Assembly (NCBI GenBank): GCA_003529325.1
Contig: DPVW01000149.1
Location: forward strand, 19,650-34,740
DNA from: Candidatus Latescibacterota bacterium
GTDB taxonomy: Bacteria > Latescibacterota > UBA2968 > UBA8231
Length of the DNA: 15,091 nt
Direction of reading: 5' to 3'
The notes beneath the pieces were generated by a model, which worked only from the letters and a program-made list of their open reading frames with translations, was not told the DNA's origin and searched no databases. This document shows positions 7,993 to 15,091 of this stretch, piece after piece (position 1 is the first letter of the stretch; every line of letters starts with the position of its first letter). The translations under genes and the position numbers were made by a program.

Positions 7993-10900
7993 GGCGACCC
8001 ACCGTCGCCTGGCTCGTGGTGGCCTGCTGCTGTCTGGCGATTCCGGTGTCGGCGCAGAACCACCCCGAACTCGAATGGCGCATCCTCGAGACCGAACACT
8101 TTCGCGTGTTGTATCATGGGGGGCTCGAGGCGACCGCTCAGCATGCGGGCAGGATCGCCGAAGCTGCCTGGGCGCCGGTGACCGAGCTGTATGACTATCG
8201 ACCAGATGGTCCGGTTCGTCTGATCCTGAAGGACTACGACGACTACGCCAATGGCGCCGCCTATTTCTATCACGACGCCATCGAGATCTGGACGTCTCCC
8301 CTCGACCATGACTTTGAGATGCGCGGTGCCACGGATTGGCTGCGCAATGTGATCACCCACGAGTTCGTGCATATCATCTCTCTCGGCGCCGCCCGCAAGG
8401 GTTCGCAGCGAGTACCGGCTGGGTTTCTCGAATATTTCGGCTACAAAGAAGAGACGAATCGGGACGACATTCTTACCGGTGCTCCCGATCGGTTGACGGT
8501 GCTGCCTGTGGCCAACACCGTCGTGCCCATGTGGTTTGCCGAGGGCGTCGCACAATACCAGACGCAGAGCGTGCATCACGACCGCTGGGACAGCCACCGG
8601 GATATGATTCTGCGCACCGCCGTGTTGGCTGGCACGGTGCTGCCTCTTCAGGACATGGGCGTATTCGGCAAGCGGGGCTTTGGCAACGAGTTCGTTTACG
8701 ACCATGGGTATGGTTTTGTCAGCTACATCGCCCAGACCTACGGGGACTCGGCACTGGCGGCGATCTGCCGCCACGCCGGCCGCTGGCACACCACCGATGT
8801 CGATGGTGCCCTGAAGGCGGTTACGGGACGTCCTGCCGAGCAGTTGTGGCAGGACTGGCGTGACAGCATGGAGCACAGATACGCCAAGCAACTCGAGGCC
8901 CTCGGCCCGCTCAAGGAGGGTGACCGACTCACCGACGAGGGATTCTCCAATACGCGGCCCGTCTATGCACCCGACGGGGAGCACGTCGCCTACCTGACCA
9001 CCGGCAAGGGCCATTACGGTCCCCATGCACTGGTGGTGCGCGATCTGCACAATGGTGAGGACGAGATCATCGCCCCTGCGGTCGCCTCCGTGCCTGCATG
9101 GGACCCCGATGGCGAGCGACTGCTCTTCGTCCGCAAGAAGGTGGCTGACAAGTATGGCTCGCGCCGCGCCGACCTCTTTGAGTGGGACAGGAGGTTGCCG
9201 CAGCGAGGCTGGATGGGATCAGCTCTGTGGGCGTTGCCGGCGCTCACGGGCGTGCACGCACCAAAGGACCCACGAATTCAGCAACTGACAAAAAACGAGC
9301 GCGCTCTGTACCCCGCCGTATCTCCCGACGGCGAGCGCCTCGCCTACGTCCGTGGAAGCGCCGATGGCGCGGCTCTGGTGCTCGCCGACCGCGATGGCGA
9401 GAATGTGCGCGAGTTGGCGCACTATGGTGATTGGACCCAACTGTATACGCCGCGCTGGTCTCCCGATGGGACCCGACTGGCTATTTCCGTGTCCCGCCAG
9501 GGGCGACGGGATATCGTTTTGGTAGATATCGACGGAGGTGTCATCCGGCCTCTTATCGCCTCGTCAGGCACAGACCGCGACCCAACGTGGTCCACCGATG
9601 GTGAGCGCTTGCTCTTCGTCAGTGATATCTCCGGTGTCTTCAATGTCTACGCCCACGAGATGGCAAGCGGTGAGATCGAACAGCTTACCAATGTGCCCGG
9701 TGGCGCCTTCTTCCCGACGGTGAATGCCGCAGGGGACATCCTCTACAGCGGTTATGGCGCCGATGGCTTTCATCTGTATCGTCTGCCAGGGGACCGCACC
9801 GAAGGCGTGGCTGTCACCTTCGACATGGATGAGGACTCGGACCCGGCGGCAGCGTCGACGGCTCCCGTGACAACGGTTGGGCACGCACAGCAGCAACTCT
9901 ACGGCATGGAGATGTTGCGGACCACGGTGATGCCGAGGCTCTCGCTCGATGAAGGGCATCTCAAGTTGGGGGCCTATTTCGGCACCTCCGAAGCGCTCGA
10001 TAAACAGAGCATCTTCGGTGCCGCCAACTATGCACCGAGCAACGGTGATCGAGACCTATACGCCGTTTATAGATTTCGCGGCTTTCGCCCGACCTGGCGA
10101 CTCAGCTTCATCCATCTGAAACGGCATTCGGCCAGAGGTGACAGTTCCGAGGCGCGCGACTTCTTTGTGGAAGGCATGAACTTCAGCTTGAATCGGCTCA
10201 CCCTCGGTGTCGGCGGCCGCCTCAATGCGACGAGTTCGGTGGACGCAAGTCTCGCCTATGACCGTTACGATGCGAGCCTGGAAAACGACCAGTTGTTTCA
10301 TCGCGGTGATGGTCGACCTGGATTCAGGCGTATCCAGGGCAAGCCCATCGGCTACACCTATCTGAACGGATTCGATCTGGGGTTCGTTTATCGCCACGAC
10401 TCCGTGGCGCGTCGTCAGGACCGGGACATCAATCCTCGTGGTGGACGGCGCATCTACGCACGCTACGACCGCATGTCGAACTGGTTTATTGAGGGCTTCA
10501 ACGAGCAGAACACCTCCTTTCTCCAGGAGGAGTATCTGCGCTTGCTCTATAACCAGGTCACCGTCGACTGGCGCGAATTCATCGGTCTACCAAAAAACAC
10601 GACGCTCGGTCTGCGCGCCTACGGTGGCCTCATCGACTCCGATCGAGTCGACGACGAAACGGTCGGAGACTTTTTCGACTACCACCTGGGCGGCATCCCC
10701 TACATGCGCGGCTACACGTTCTACAGCATCGAGGGACGCAAGGCGGCGATGGCGAATGCGACCTTCCGTTTTCCTCTACTGCCGGCCATACACCGACGCC
10801 TCGGACCATTGTATGTCGACAAGATATACGCCGCCATATATGGTGATATCGGCAAGGCCTGGGATGACGAGAGAACCACAGCCGACCCCGTCTATGGACG

Positions 10901-11084
10901 GACGGGACCTGTGCGCGATGCGGGATTGCAATTGCGGTTAGACCTGATCTCTTTCTACAGCTTGCCAACGCGAATCGAGTTGGACGCGGCCTATGGCTTC
11001 GATGAAGTCGACAACAAGGGACCGTGGAAGCTGTACCTTACCGTACTGTTCAACTACATCAACTGGATCGATCCCGGGGAATGA
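7989..11084 (+). CDS. Surface gluzincin-type metalloprotease / WD40-like (PD40, TolB-like) propeller / Omp85-like barrel fusion
   Basis: 1031 aa. ATG 7989 overlaps the previous stop as ATGA, suggesting translational coupling. Signal peptide about 1-23 (ends PVSAQ). Residues about 30-300 form a peptidase MA-like zinc protease domain: HEFVH at 124-128 supplies two His ligands and the catalytic Glu, and WFAEGVAQY supplies the probable third ligand Glu185. Residues about 318-605 contain PD40/TolB-like blades (YAPDGEHVAYL, VSPDGERLAYV, WSPDGTRLAIS, STDGERLLFVS). Residues about 645-1031 look like an outer-membrane barrel, with YMRGY (905-909) resembling the conserved RGF/RGY loop of the Omp85/BamA family, followed by FRFPLL. 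Proteins of this combination are usually labelled 'biopolymer transporter Tol' or 'BamA/TamA family' in FCB-related genomes; substrate and function are unknown. Predicted to sit in the outer membrane with an active protease domain. Domain order is clear; barrel homology is less certain. Confidence 0.8.
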   Translation: MRRPTVAWLVVACCCLAIPVSAQNHPELEWRILETEHFRVLYHGGLEATAQHAGRIAEAAWAPVTELYDYRPDGPVRLILKDYDDYANGAAYFYHDAIEIWTSPLDHDFEMRGATDWLRNVITHEFVHIISLGAARKGSQRVPAGFLEYFGYKEETNRDDILTGAPDRLTVLPVANTVVPMWFAEGVAQYQTQSVHHDRWDSHRDMILRTAVLAGTVLPLQDMGVFGKRGFGNEFVYDHGYGFVSYIAQTYGDSALAAICRHAGRWHTTDVDGALKAVTGRPAEQLWQDWRDSMEHRYAKQLEALGPLKEGDRLTDEGFSNTRPVYAPDGEHVAYLTTGKGHYGPHALVVRDLHNGEDEIIAPAVASVPAWDPDGERLLFVRKKVADKYGSRRADLFEWDRRLPQRGWMGSALWALPALTGVHAPKDPRIQQLTKNERALYPAVSPDGERLAYVRGSADGAALVLADRDGENVRELAHYGDWTQLYTPRWSPDGTRLAISVSRQGRRDIVLVDIDGGVIRPLIASSGTDRDPTWSTDGERLLFVSDISGVFNVYAHEMASGEIEQLTNVPGGAFFPTVNAAGDILYSGYGADGFHLYRLPGDRTEGVAVTFDMDEDSDPAAASTAPVTTVGHAQQQLYGMEMLRTTVMPRLSLDEGHLKLGAYFGTSEALDKQSIFGAANYAPSNGDRDLYAVYRFRGFRPTWRLSFIHLKRHSARGDSSEARDFFVEGMNFSLNRLTLGVGGRLNATSSVDASLAYDRYDASLENDQLFHRGDGRPGFRRIQGKPIGYTYLNGFDLGFVYRHDSVARRQDRDINPRGGRRIYARYDRMSNWFIEGFNEQNTSFLQEEYLRLLYNQVTVDWREFIGLPKNTTLGLRAYGGLIDSDRVDDETVGDFFDYHLGGIPYMRGYTFYSIEGRKAAMANATFRFPLLPAIHRRLGPLYVDKIYAAIYGDIGKAWDDERTTADPVYGRTGPVRDAGLQLRLDLISFYSLPTRIELDAAYGFDEVDNKGPWKLYLTVLFNYINWIDPGE
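11076..11080 (+). promoter_or_regulatory. Ribosome binding site choosing the start at 11086
   Basis: GGGGA at the end of the preceding gene lies 5 bp before ATG 11086. It supports this start over the in-frame ATG 31 codons upstream (10993), which lies inside the barrel gene and would spoil the signal peptide. ATG 11095 remains a possible alternative. Confidence 0.5.
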
Positions 11085-11085
11085 A

Positions 11086-12069
11086 ATGGCTTTCATGAGC
11101 AGCGGCGTGCGATACTCGGCTATTGTGATCCTGGTGGCGACTGCGGTCGTGACCAGTGTCGATGCAACCGAGCCGGAGGTGGCAAATCCATTGTCCCTGC
11201 CATGGTTGGCACAGGTGCAACTGGATCGACCTGCCGATCTGGCAACGATCCTGCTGGCGCAGTCGTCGACGACAGATGCGGTGGACTCCGTGGCGACGAC
11301 TACGGTTGCGACGGATGTTCGAGCGCAAGGTCCCGTCAAATCTCCCAAGCGTGCATTCCTGATGTCGTTGCTAGTGCCCGGAACAGGGGAGTTCTGGGCG
11401 GGGTCAAAGAAACGCGCTGCCTTGTTTTTTGGTCTGGAGATGGTTGGCTTGGGGACGTATCTGAGCTGGGACGGAAAAGGCAATGACCTGGAGGACGAGT
11501 TCCGGGCCCGTGCCGATACGACCTACAATCCCTGGAACTATCTGGCCTGGCGCGACTCCCGCAACAGTCGATTCTCGTCGATCACCCACGTTTTGCCATG
11601 TTCCTCCTTCGTCAAGGCGGCGCCCTACTCGTCCAATCGCGATGCGGTTCCAAACGCGATCCGTAACTGTCCGGGCTCTGAAAAGCAGCAGTTCTACGAA
11701 CTCATCGGCAAATATGACCAGTTCGTTTCCGGTTGGGGAGATGTCTATCGCGACGATCGCGACGACGGCGAGGGGAACCGAGTCGAGTTCACGGAAGTCG
11801 ATTCTGCAGAGAACTTCCAGTCCGCGACGCGGCTGTCGTATGAGATCGATCGAGATGAGAGCAACAAATACTTGAAACGAGCCTCCAACGTGCTTGGGTT
11901 GATATTGGTCAACCATGTCTTGAGTTCGATCGACGCCGCAAGGGTGGCACGGGCGCGGGGTCTGGGCCAGGATGAAGCCGTCATCGATCGTCGCACCCGC
12001 TTCGGTGTCGCCCTCGGCGGCAGCTCCGGCACAACACCTCTGCTCATGGCCTATCGACCCATCGAGTGA
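11086..12069 (+). CDS. DUF5683-like exported/membrane protein, first of a paralogous pair
   Basis: 327 aa from ATG 11086, one base after the upstream stop. The N-terminus (VRYSAIVILVATAVV, then a VDA-T boundary) is a signal peptide or anchor. A low-complexity stretch of Thr/Ala/Val follows to about residue 80. The core motif SLLVPGTGEFWAG (about 91-103) followed by a hydrophobic ALFFGLEMVGLGTYL segment matches the 'S-L-x-x-P-G-x-G-Q' pattern of DUF5683-type proteins. Then comes a conserved-looking QQFYELIGKYDQFVSGWGD block and, near the end, a second hydrophobic segment GLILVNHVLSSIDAARVARA. Two cysteines, in LPCSS and RNCPG, could form a disulfide. The next gene has the same two hydrophobic blocks in the same order. 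No biochemical function is known to me for this family; position in the operon suggests an envelope role alongside the surface proteases. Confidence 0.72.
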   Translation: MAFMSSGVRYSAIVILVATAVVTSVDATEPEVANPLSLPWLAQVQLDRPADLATILLAQSSTTDAVDSVATTTVATDVRAQGPVKSPKRAFLMSLLVPGTGEFWAGSKKRAALFFGLEMVGLGTYLSWDGKGNDLEDEFRARADTTYNPWNYLAWRDSRNSRFSSITHVLPCSSFVKAAPYSSNRDAVPNAIRNCPGSEKQQFYELIGKYDQFVSGWGDVYRDDRDDGEGNRVEFTEVDSAENFQSATRLSYEIDRDESNKYLKRASNVLGLILVNHVLSSIDAARVARARGLGQDEAVIDRRTRFGVALGGSSGTTPLLMAYRPIE

Positions 12070-12704
12070 TGAACCTTCTTCGCATCGGGTTGTGGGTACT
12101 GCTAGGCGCTGCCACGGTGACACCGGCGGCGGCCGAAGGCGGGGCGGGTCGTTTCTGGCGCTCGCTGCTGATCCCGGGTTGGGGCCAGCATGCCGGTGGT
12201 AGCGATCGGACGGCCGCACGCTTTCTGGCGCTGGAGGGTGCATTGTGGGCAGGATATGCCGGCCTCTCCGAAGTCTTCGACATCCGTCGCGACACCTATC
12301 GCACCTTCGCTTCAACCCACGCCGGGGCAGAGACGTCGGGCAAGAACAGCGAGTACTTCGATGATCTCGGATTCTACGCTACTCATCATCAGCACAATCT
12401 GTTCGCCCGTGTCGATGACGGGCCGCGGGCGATGCTGTATGACAACACGGCACAATCCTCCTGGGAGTGGGATGATGACCGCTCACGAGAACGCTATCGC
12501 GAACTGCGCAACGCCGCCCAGAGCATGGAGCGCAACGCGCTGTATGTGACCGGTTTTGTCGTGGTCAATCACCTGGTTGCCGCCGTGCATGCTGCCCGCA
12601 TGGATCGAGATGTTGGTCTCAGCACGGGCGGCGTGTCAGCTGTCGCCATCGACTGGCACTGGCGGCCGGATCGCCTCGACCTGGTGCTCACTCGTCCTTT
12701 CTGA
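12069..12704 (+). CDS. DUF5683-like small membrane protein, second of the pair
   Basis: 211 aa from ATG 12069, which shares its A with the TGA stop of the gene before; GTG 12066 is a possible alternative one codon earlier. Signal peptide LLRIGLWVLLGAATVTPAAA, cleaved near AAA-E. The block SLLIPGWGQHAGG followed by hydrophobic FLALEGALWAGYAGL parallels SLLVPGTGEFWAG plus its hydrophobic segment in the preceding protein. YVTGFVVVNHLVAAVHAARM near the end parallels its LILVNHVLSSIDAARV. Between them lies a charged, aromatic-rich soluble region (YFDDLGFY, SSWEWDDDRSRERYRELR). It is about 116 residues shorter than its paralogue, which has a longer N-terminal linker and middle. Function unknown; the pair may form one complex, which is inference from overlap and likeness. 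Only three bases separate it from the M30-like protease gene. Confidence 0.72.
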   Translation: MNLLRIGLWVLLGAATVTPAAAEGGAGRFWRSLLIPGWGQHAGGSDRTAARFLALEGALWAGYAGLSEVFDIRRDTYRTFASTHAGAETSGKNSEYFDDLGFYATHHQHNLFARVDDGPRAMLYDNTAQSSWEWDDDRSRERYRELRNAAQSMERNALYVTGFVVVNHLVAAVHAARMDRDVGLSTGGVSAVAIDWHWRPDRLDLVLTRPF

Positions 12705-12707
12705 CCC

Positions 12708-14375
12708 ATGGGCCGCCCTCTGTTCTGCGCGTGCGTACTGGTGCTGGCGTGGCTGCTGCCCGCCGTTGCTGTCCCACCAGACGAAGGCCCCGCTGTGCGT
12801 TGTGGTACCAATTGGCTGCGACGGGAACGGGCGGCGGGGCGCATGCAGTTGCCACAACCAGTACCAGCAAGCGCCAGCAAGAGAGCCCAGGATTCAGCCC
12901 CCATCCAGGTGGGTACGGAGTTGTTGTTTCCCGTCGGCGGCGGTTCTGGTTCGCTGATTCCAGCCACCTGTCAGCGAGTCGGGGCACATGCCTACGTCTT
13001 TGTCGAGAATCGTCACTGGGACACCAACGGCGGCTCCATTCTGCAGTCTCATGTCGATGCTCTCAGCGAACTGTTCGACACGACGAGCCCCGCCGACTCC
13101 ACGCGTGGAGTCTACGAACTCGAGATCGAGACCTTCGGTGCCGCCGCGGATGTGGATGGAGATCCCCGGATCTTCCTGCTCGTGCTCGACATCATTCAGG
13201 GCAATGTCGTCGGTTATTTCGACCCTGCCGTGGCGGCGTATGAGATTCCGGAATATCGCCGTGATGTCCTGTTCATCGGCGAAAAAAAATTGCGTCGCAG
13301 CAATTACCTCGCTCTCGGCACACTCGCCCACGAGTTCCAGCATCTCATCCACTGGGGTTGGGACGAGGACGAGGACATCTGGGTCGACGAGGGACTTTCC
13401 GGTTTCGCCGAAGAACTCGTCGGTTTTCCTGAAGCGGATCCGAATGCCGTACCCCAATTCCTGCAGAGTCCGCACACATCGCTCACCGATTGGAACTTTA
13501 CCAGCGCCACACGTTCCTATGGCGTCACCTATCTATTCATGTCATTCCTCGCAGAGCGTTATGGTGCCAGGCTGATCAGCGAATTCGTCGCCCAACCACG
13601 GAATGGTACGGCGGGCCTCGACGCGGCGATGGAGGCTCGTCAGGAGACGGACCGTTTTATCGACGTGTGGCAGAAGTGGACGGTAGGCAACTATGCGGCG
13701 GCAGAGACGGGATTCGGCTACGGCGCTTTGGGTCAGCGGCGAGTGCAAACCCTCGATGTAGAGATCGACATGCTGCCACTAGAGAATGCCCCCCTAGGTA
13801 TCAGCGGCAGATGGGGTACCGCCAACGTCCTGTTCCGCACGCCGGGCGACCTGCTGATCGATTTTGATGCCAGTGACGATGTCGGACGTTACAATGTGTG
13901 GACCTACGCCATGAGCCCCGCAGGGGCGACGCTGAGGGAGGTCGTCATCGGCTCCAACAATCGTGGCTTGGCGCAACTCAGTGGCATCGACAGTGCCCTT
14001 GTCATCGTCGGCCGCACATCGCAGCAGGGCCAGAACTTTCGTTTGTCGGCGCGGGCCTCTACGCCAACAGTGGTCGACGAAGTGGCGGTGTTGCGGGCAG
14101 CTCCGGCGTTGGCGCCGGCCTATCCCAATCCCTTCAACAGCAGTGTCCGTATTCCCTACAACGTCGCCATGCAAGCAGATGTCGAACTGGCCATCTACGA
14201 TCTCGCCGGTCAGCAGGTGCGACGTCTGGTCAGCGAGGCGCGTGCGCCAGGACGATACGAGGTTGTCTGGGATGGACTGGACGCCGCCGGACATGCCGCC
14301 GCGTCAGGCACGTATCTGACGCGACTACGCCTCAATGCCAACGAGCATGTGCAGAGGCTGTCGCTGATTCGCTAA
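12708..14375 (+). CDS. Secreted M30-like zinc metalloprotease with T9SS type A-like C-terminus
   Basis: 555 aa from ATG 12708, three bases after the previous stop and without an own ribosome binding site, so probably coupled. Signal peptide about 1-21 (CACVLVLAWLLPAVA). The mature N-terminus has Cys32 (RCGT) and Cys88 (ATCQRVGAHAYVFVE), a likely disulfide. The protease core contains LAHEFQHLIHW with HEFQH at 208-212, and IWVDEGLSGFAEE with Glu228 as probable third zinc ligand. This is the arrangement of hyicolysin-type (M30) gluzincins, and all catalytic residues are present. After a beta-rich region of about 340-460, a classic FlgD-Ig/T9SS type A-like domain starts at YPNPFN (472-477) and continues with LAIYDLAGQQVRRL, VVWDGLDAAG and SGTYLTRL. 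Expected to be exported and sorted to the cell surface or released, plausibly by the PorV-family protein of this operon. Substrate unknown. Its 3' end converges with folK with 4 bp between stops. Confidence 0.83.
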   Translation: MGRPLFCACVLVLAWLLPAVAVPPDEGPAVRCGTNWLRRERAAGRMQLPQPVPASASKRAQDSAPIQVGTELLFPVGGGSGSLIPATCQRVGAHAYVFVENRHWDTNGGSILQSHVDALSELFDTTSPADSTRGVYELEIETFGAAADVDGDPRIFLLVLDIIQGNVVGYFDPAVAAYEIPEYRRDVLFIGEKKLRRSNYLALGTLAHEFQHLIHWGWDEDEDIWVDEGLSGFAEELVGFPEADPNAVPQFLQSPHTSLTDWNFTSATRSYGVTYLFMSFLAERYGARLISEFVAQPRNGTAGLDAAMEARQETDRFIDVWQKWTVGNYAAAETGFGYGALGQRRVQTLDVEIDMLPLENAPLGISGRWGTANVLFRTPGDLLIDFDASDDVGRYNVWTYAMSPAGATLREVVIGSNNRGLAQLSGIDSALVIVGRTSQQGQNFRLSARASTPTVVDEVAVLRAAPALAPAYPNPFNSSVRIPYNVAMQADVELAIYDLAGQQVRRLVSEARAPGRYEVVWDGLDAAGHAAASGTYLTRLRLNANEHVQRLSLIR

Positions 14376-14379
14376 CCGA

Positions 14380-14907
14380 TCATCGACCGAAGCAGTCCCC
14401 AGGTACGTCAAGCGCCGCTACTCGACAGGCTTGTTCCTGTTGCTGTTGTTGCAGGTCGTGTAGAACATCGGCCAGCCGGTGGCCACTCGATGGGTGTGTG
14501 AGATCGGGTGCGATCTCGATCAATGGTTCCAGCACGAAGCGTCGTCGCTCCAGCCAGGGGTGGGGGACCGTGAGACCCGGCTCATCAACCTGGTGATCGG
14601 CATACAACAACAGATCCAGATCCAGCGTCCGGGGTCCCCAACGAACCAGTCGTTGCCGCCCGTGTTCACGTTCTATCGCAAGCAGCGTGTCGAGCAACTG
14701 GCGTGGGGTAAGTTCGGTTGAGACGCTGGCGGCAGCATTGAGATAATCCTCCTGCGCGCCGCCGCCCACAGGCGATGTTTCCCACGCCCCCGAGGCGGCC
14801 ACCAGCGTGATGCCGTCGTGGTCCGCCAGATCGGCGAGTGCCAGATGCAGCACGGCGAGACGGTCGCCGATGTTGGAGCCAAGTCCGATGTAGGCGACTT
14901 CAACCAC
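14380..14907 (-). CDS. folK: 2-amino-4-hydroxy-6-hydroxymethyldihydropteridine pyrophosphokinase (HPPK)
   Basis: 175 aa. FolK transfers pyrophosphate from ATP to 6-hydroxymethyl-7,8-dihydropterin in cytosolic folate synthesis. Seen: the pterin-binding start YIGLGSNIGDR (6-16), the flexible-loop region around WETSPVGGGAQEDYLNA, and the family signature RWGPRTLDLDL at 89-99 with Arg93, Asp96 and Asp98 matching the conserved ATP/magnesium residues. It ends with VPHPWLERRRFVLEPL and a Gln-rich tail. The start chosen is GTG 14907, which puts YIGLGSN at the usual distance from the N-terminus; the 38-codon upstream extension to 15021 overlaps folB in another frame and looks non-native. The start overlaps the folB stop by 8 bp, so the two are co-translated. 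Length matches the family (about 160-180 aa). The gene converges on the protease gene. Confidence 0.95.
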   Translation of the reverse strand: MVEVAYIGLGSNIGDRLAVLHLALADLADHDGITLVAASGAWETSPVGGGAQEDYLNAAASVSTELTPRQLLDTLLAIEREHGRQRLVRWGPRTLDLDLLLYADHQVDEPGLTVPHPWLERRRFVLEPLIEIAPDLTHPSSGHRLADVLHDLQQQQQEQACRVAALDVPGDCFGR

Positions 14908-15091
14908 GATCGAAAATACGCTCGATTTCGATTTCCAGTCCGTCGAAATTGCCGGCGACGGGTGGATTCGGTTTGCGCACCCAGACCCGCACACTGTCGA
15001 CTCGCTCAAAAGCCTTGCCAATGGCGGTGGCCACAGCTTCGGCTACGGCTTCGACCAGATCGAAGCGAGGACCTGCCGTGACCGCGTCCTC
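14900..15091 (-). CDS. folB: Dihydroneopterin aldolase, C-terminal part (runs off the window)
   Basis: Only the last 63 codons are in the window; the start lies beyond the right edge. Reading the - strand from base 15091 gives a FolB-like C-terminus: FDLVEAVAEAVATAI helix, then a VRVWVRKPNPPVAG strand-turn, which corresponds to the conserved v-x-v-x-KP-x-p element of dihydroneopterin aldolases, and ends IEIERIFDRG before TGA (14902-14900). FolB converts 7,8-dihydroneopterin to 6-hydroxymethyl-7,8-dihydropterin and glycolaldehyde, making the substrate of FolK encoded by the overlapping next gene. The order folB-folK is common in bacteria. The frame is not listed as a long open reading frame because it is cut by the window edge. 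Confidence 0.85.
   Translation of the reverse strand, partial: EDAVTAGPRFDLVEAVAEAVATAIGKAFERVDSVRVWVRKPNPPVAGNFDGLEIEIERIFDRG

Noticed and set aside
7914..9050. Long antisense open frame (378 codons), and similar ones at 5320-6228, 11404-12315 and 555-1178
   Set aside because: They lie opposite well-supported genes with recognisable domains, show no family motifs, and are expected by chance in GC-rich coding DNA.
10993..11085. 31-codon N-terminal extension of the first DUF5683-like protein
   Set aside because: It lies inside the barrel gene, has no ribosome binding site and would bury the signal peptide; GGGGA precedes ATG 11086.
14425..14440. Small hairpin ACAGG-6 nt-CCTGT as a terminator for the + strand operon
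   Set aside because: Only 5 bp of stem, no proper T-run, and it lies within the folK coding region.
14908..15021. 38-codon N-terminal extension of FolK
   Set aside because: FolK proteins begin just before the YIGLGSN strand; the extension is the out-of-frame reading of folB.
1..15091. tRNA, rRNA, CRISPR array, insertion sequence or phage genes
   Set aside because: Looked for on both strands; no matching structure, repeats or protein families were seen, and coding regions fill nearly the whole window.

Overview
The window looks like a gene-dense, GC-rich stretch of chromosome from a Gram-negative (diderm) bacterium of the Fibrobacterota-Chlorobiota-Bacteroidota (FCB) superphylum or a neighbouring uncultivated lineage. 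Latescibacterota, Zixibacteria, Eisenbacteria, Krumholzibacteriota and Gemmatimonadota are the kinds of phyla where such gene sets are usual. The reasons are a PorU-like (peptidase C25 fold) protein next to a PorV-family outer-membrane protein, and three secreted proteins that end in FlgD-Ig / type IX secretion system (T9SS) type A-like domains with PNP motifs. The phylum cannot be fixed from the sequence alone.

Layout: seven genes run left to right on the + strand almost without gaps. They are (1) a 5'-truncated PorU-like protein (1-3806); (2) a PorV-family barrel (3863-4921), preceded by the only real intergenic gap (56 bp, AT-rich, with a strong ribosome binding site); (3) an M6-protease-like protein with FG-GAP-type repeats and a T9SS-like C-terminus (4945-7992); (4) a zinc-protease, beta-propeller and outer-membrane-barrel fusion (7989-11084, ATGA overlap with gene 3); (5, 6) two small membrane-associated DUF5683-like proteins that resemble each other (11086-12069 and 12069-12704); and (7) an M30-type metalloprotease with a T9SS-like C-terminus (12708-14375). 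The spacing suggests one operon, or two with a break before porV. At the right end, on the - strand, lie folK and the 3' end of folB (folate synthesis). They converge on the protease operon with only 4 bp between stop codons. There is no gene-free stretch longer than 56 bp, and I saw no RNA gene, insertion sequence, CRISPR array or prophage gene.

How the genes fit together: the + strand genes make a cell-surface set, apparently a PorU/PorV-type sorting module with client proteins and proteases. The striking point is that two of the apparent enzymes look dead. The PorU-like protein keeps the catalytic His but has Ser in place of the nucleophilic Cys, and has no cysteine anywhere in its visible 1249 residues. 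The M6-like protein has KFxxH where HExxH is expected. The two other proteases, a gluzincin fused to a propeller and a barrel and an M30-like enzyme, keep their zinc motifs. The reading I favour is a pseudo-enzyme-containing surface sorting/display system whose proteins bind targeting domains rather than cleave them. That is inference. The other T9SS core genes (sprA, porK/L/M/N) are not in the window.
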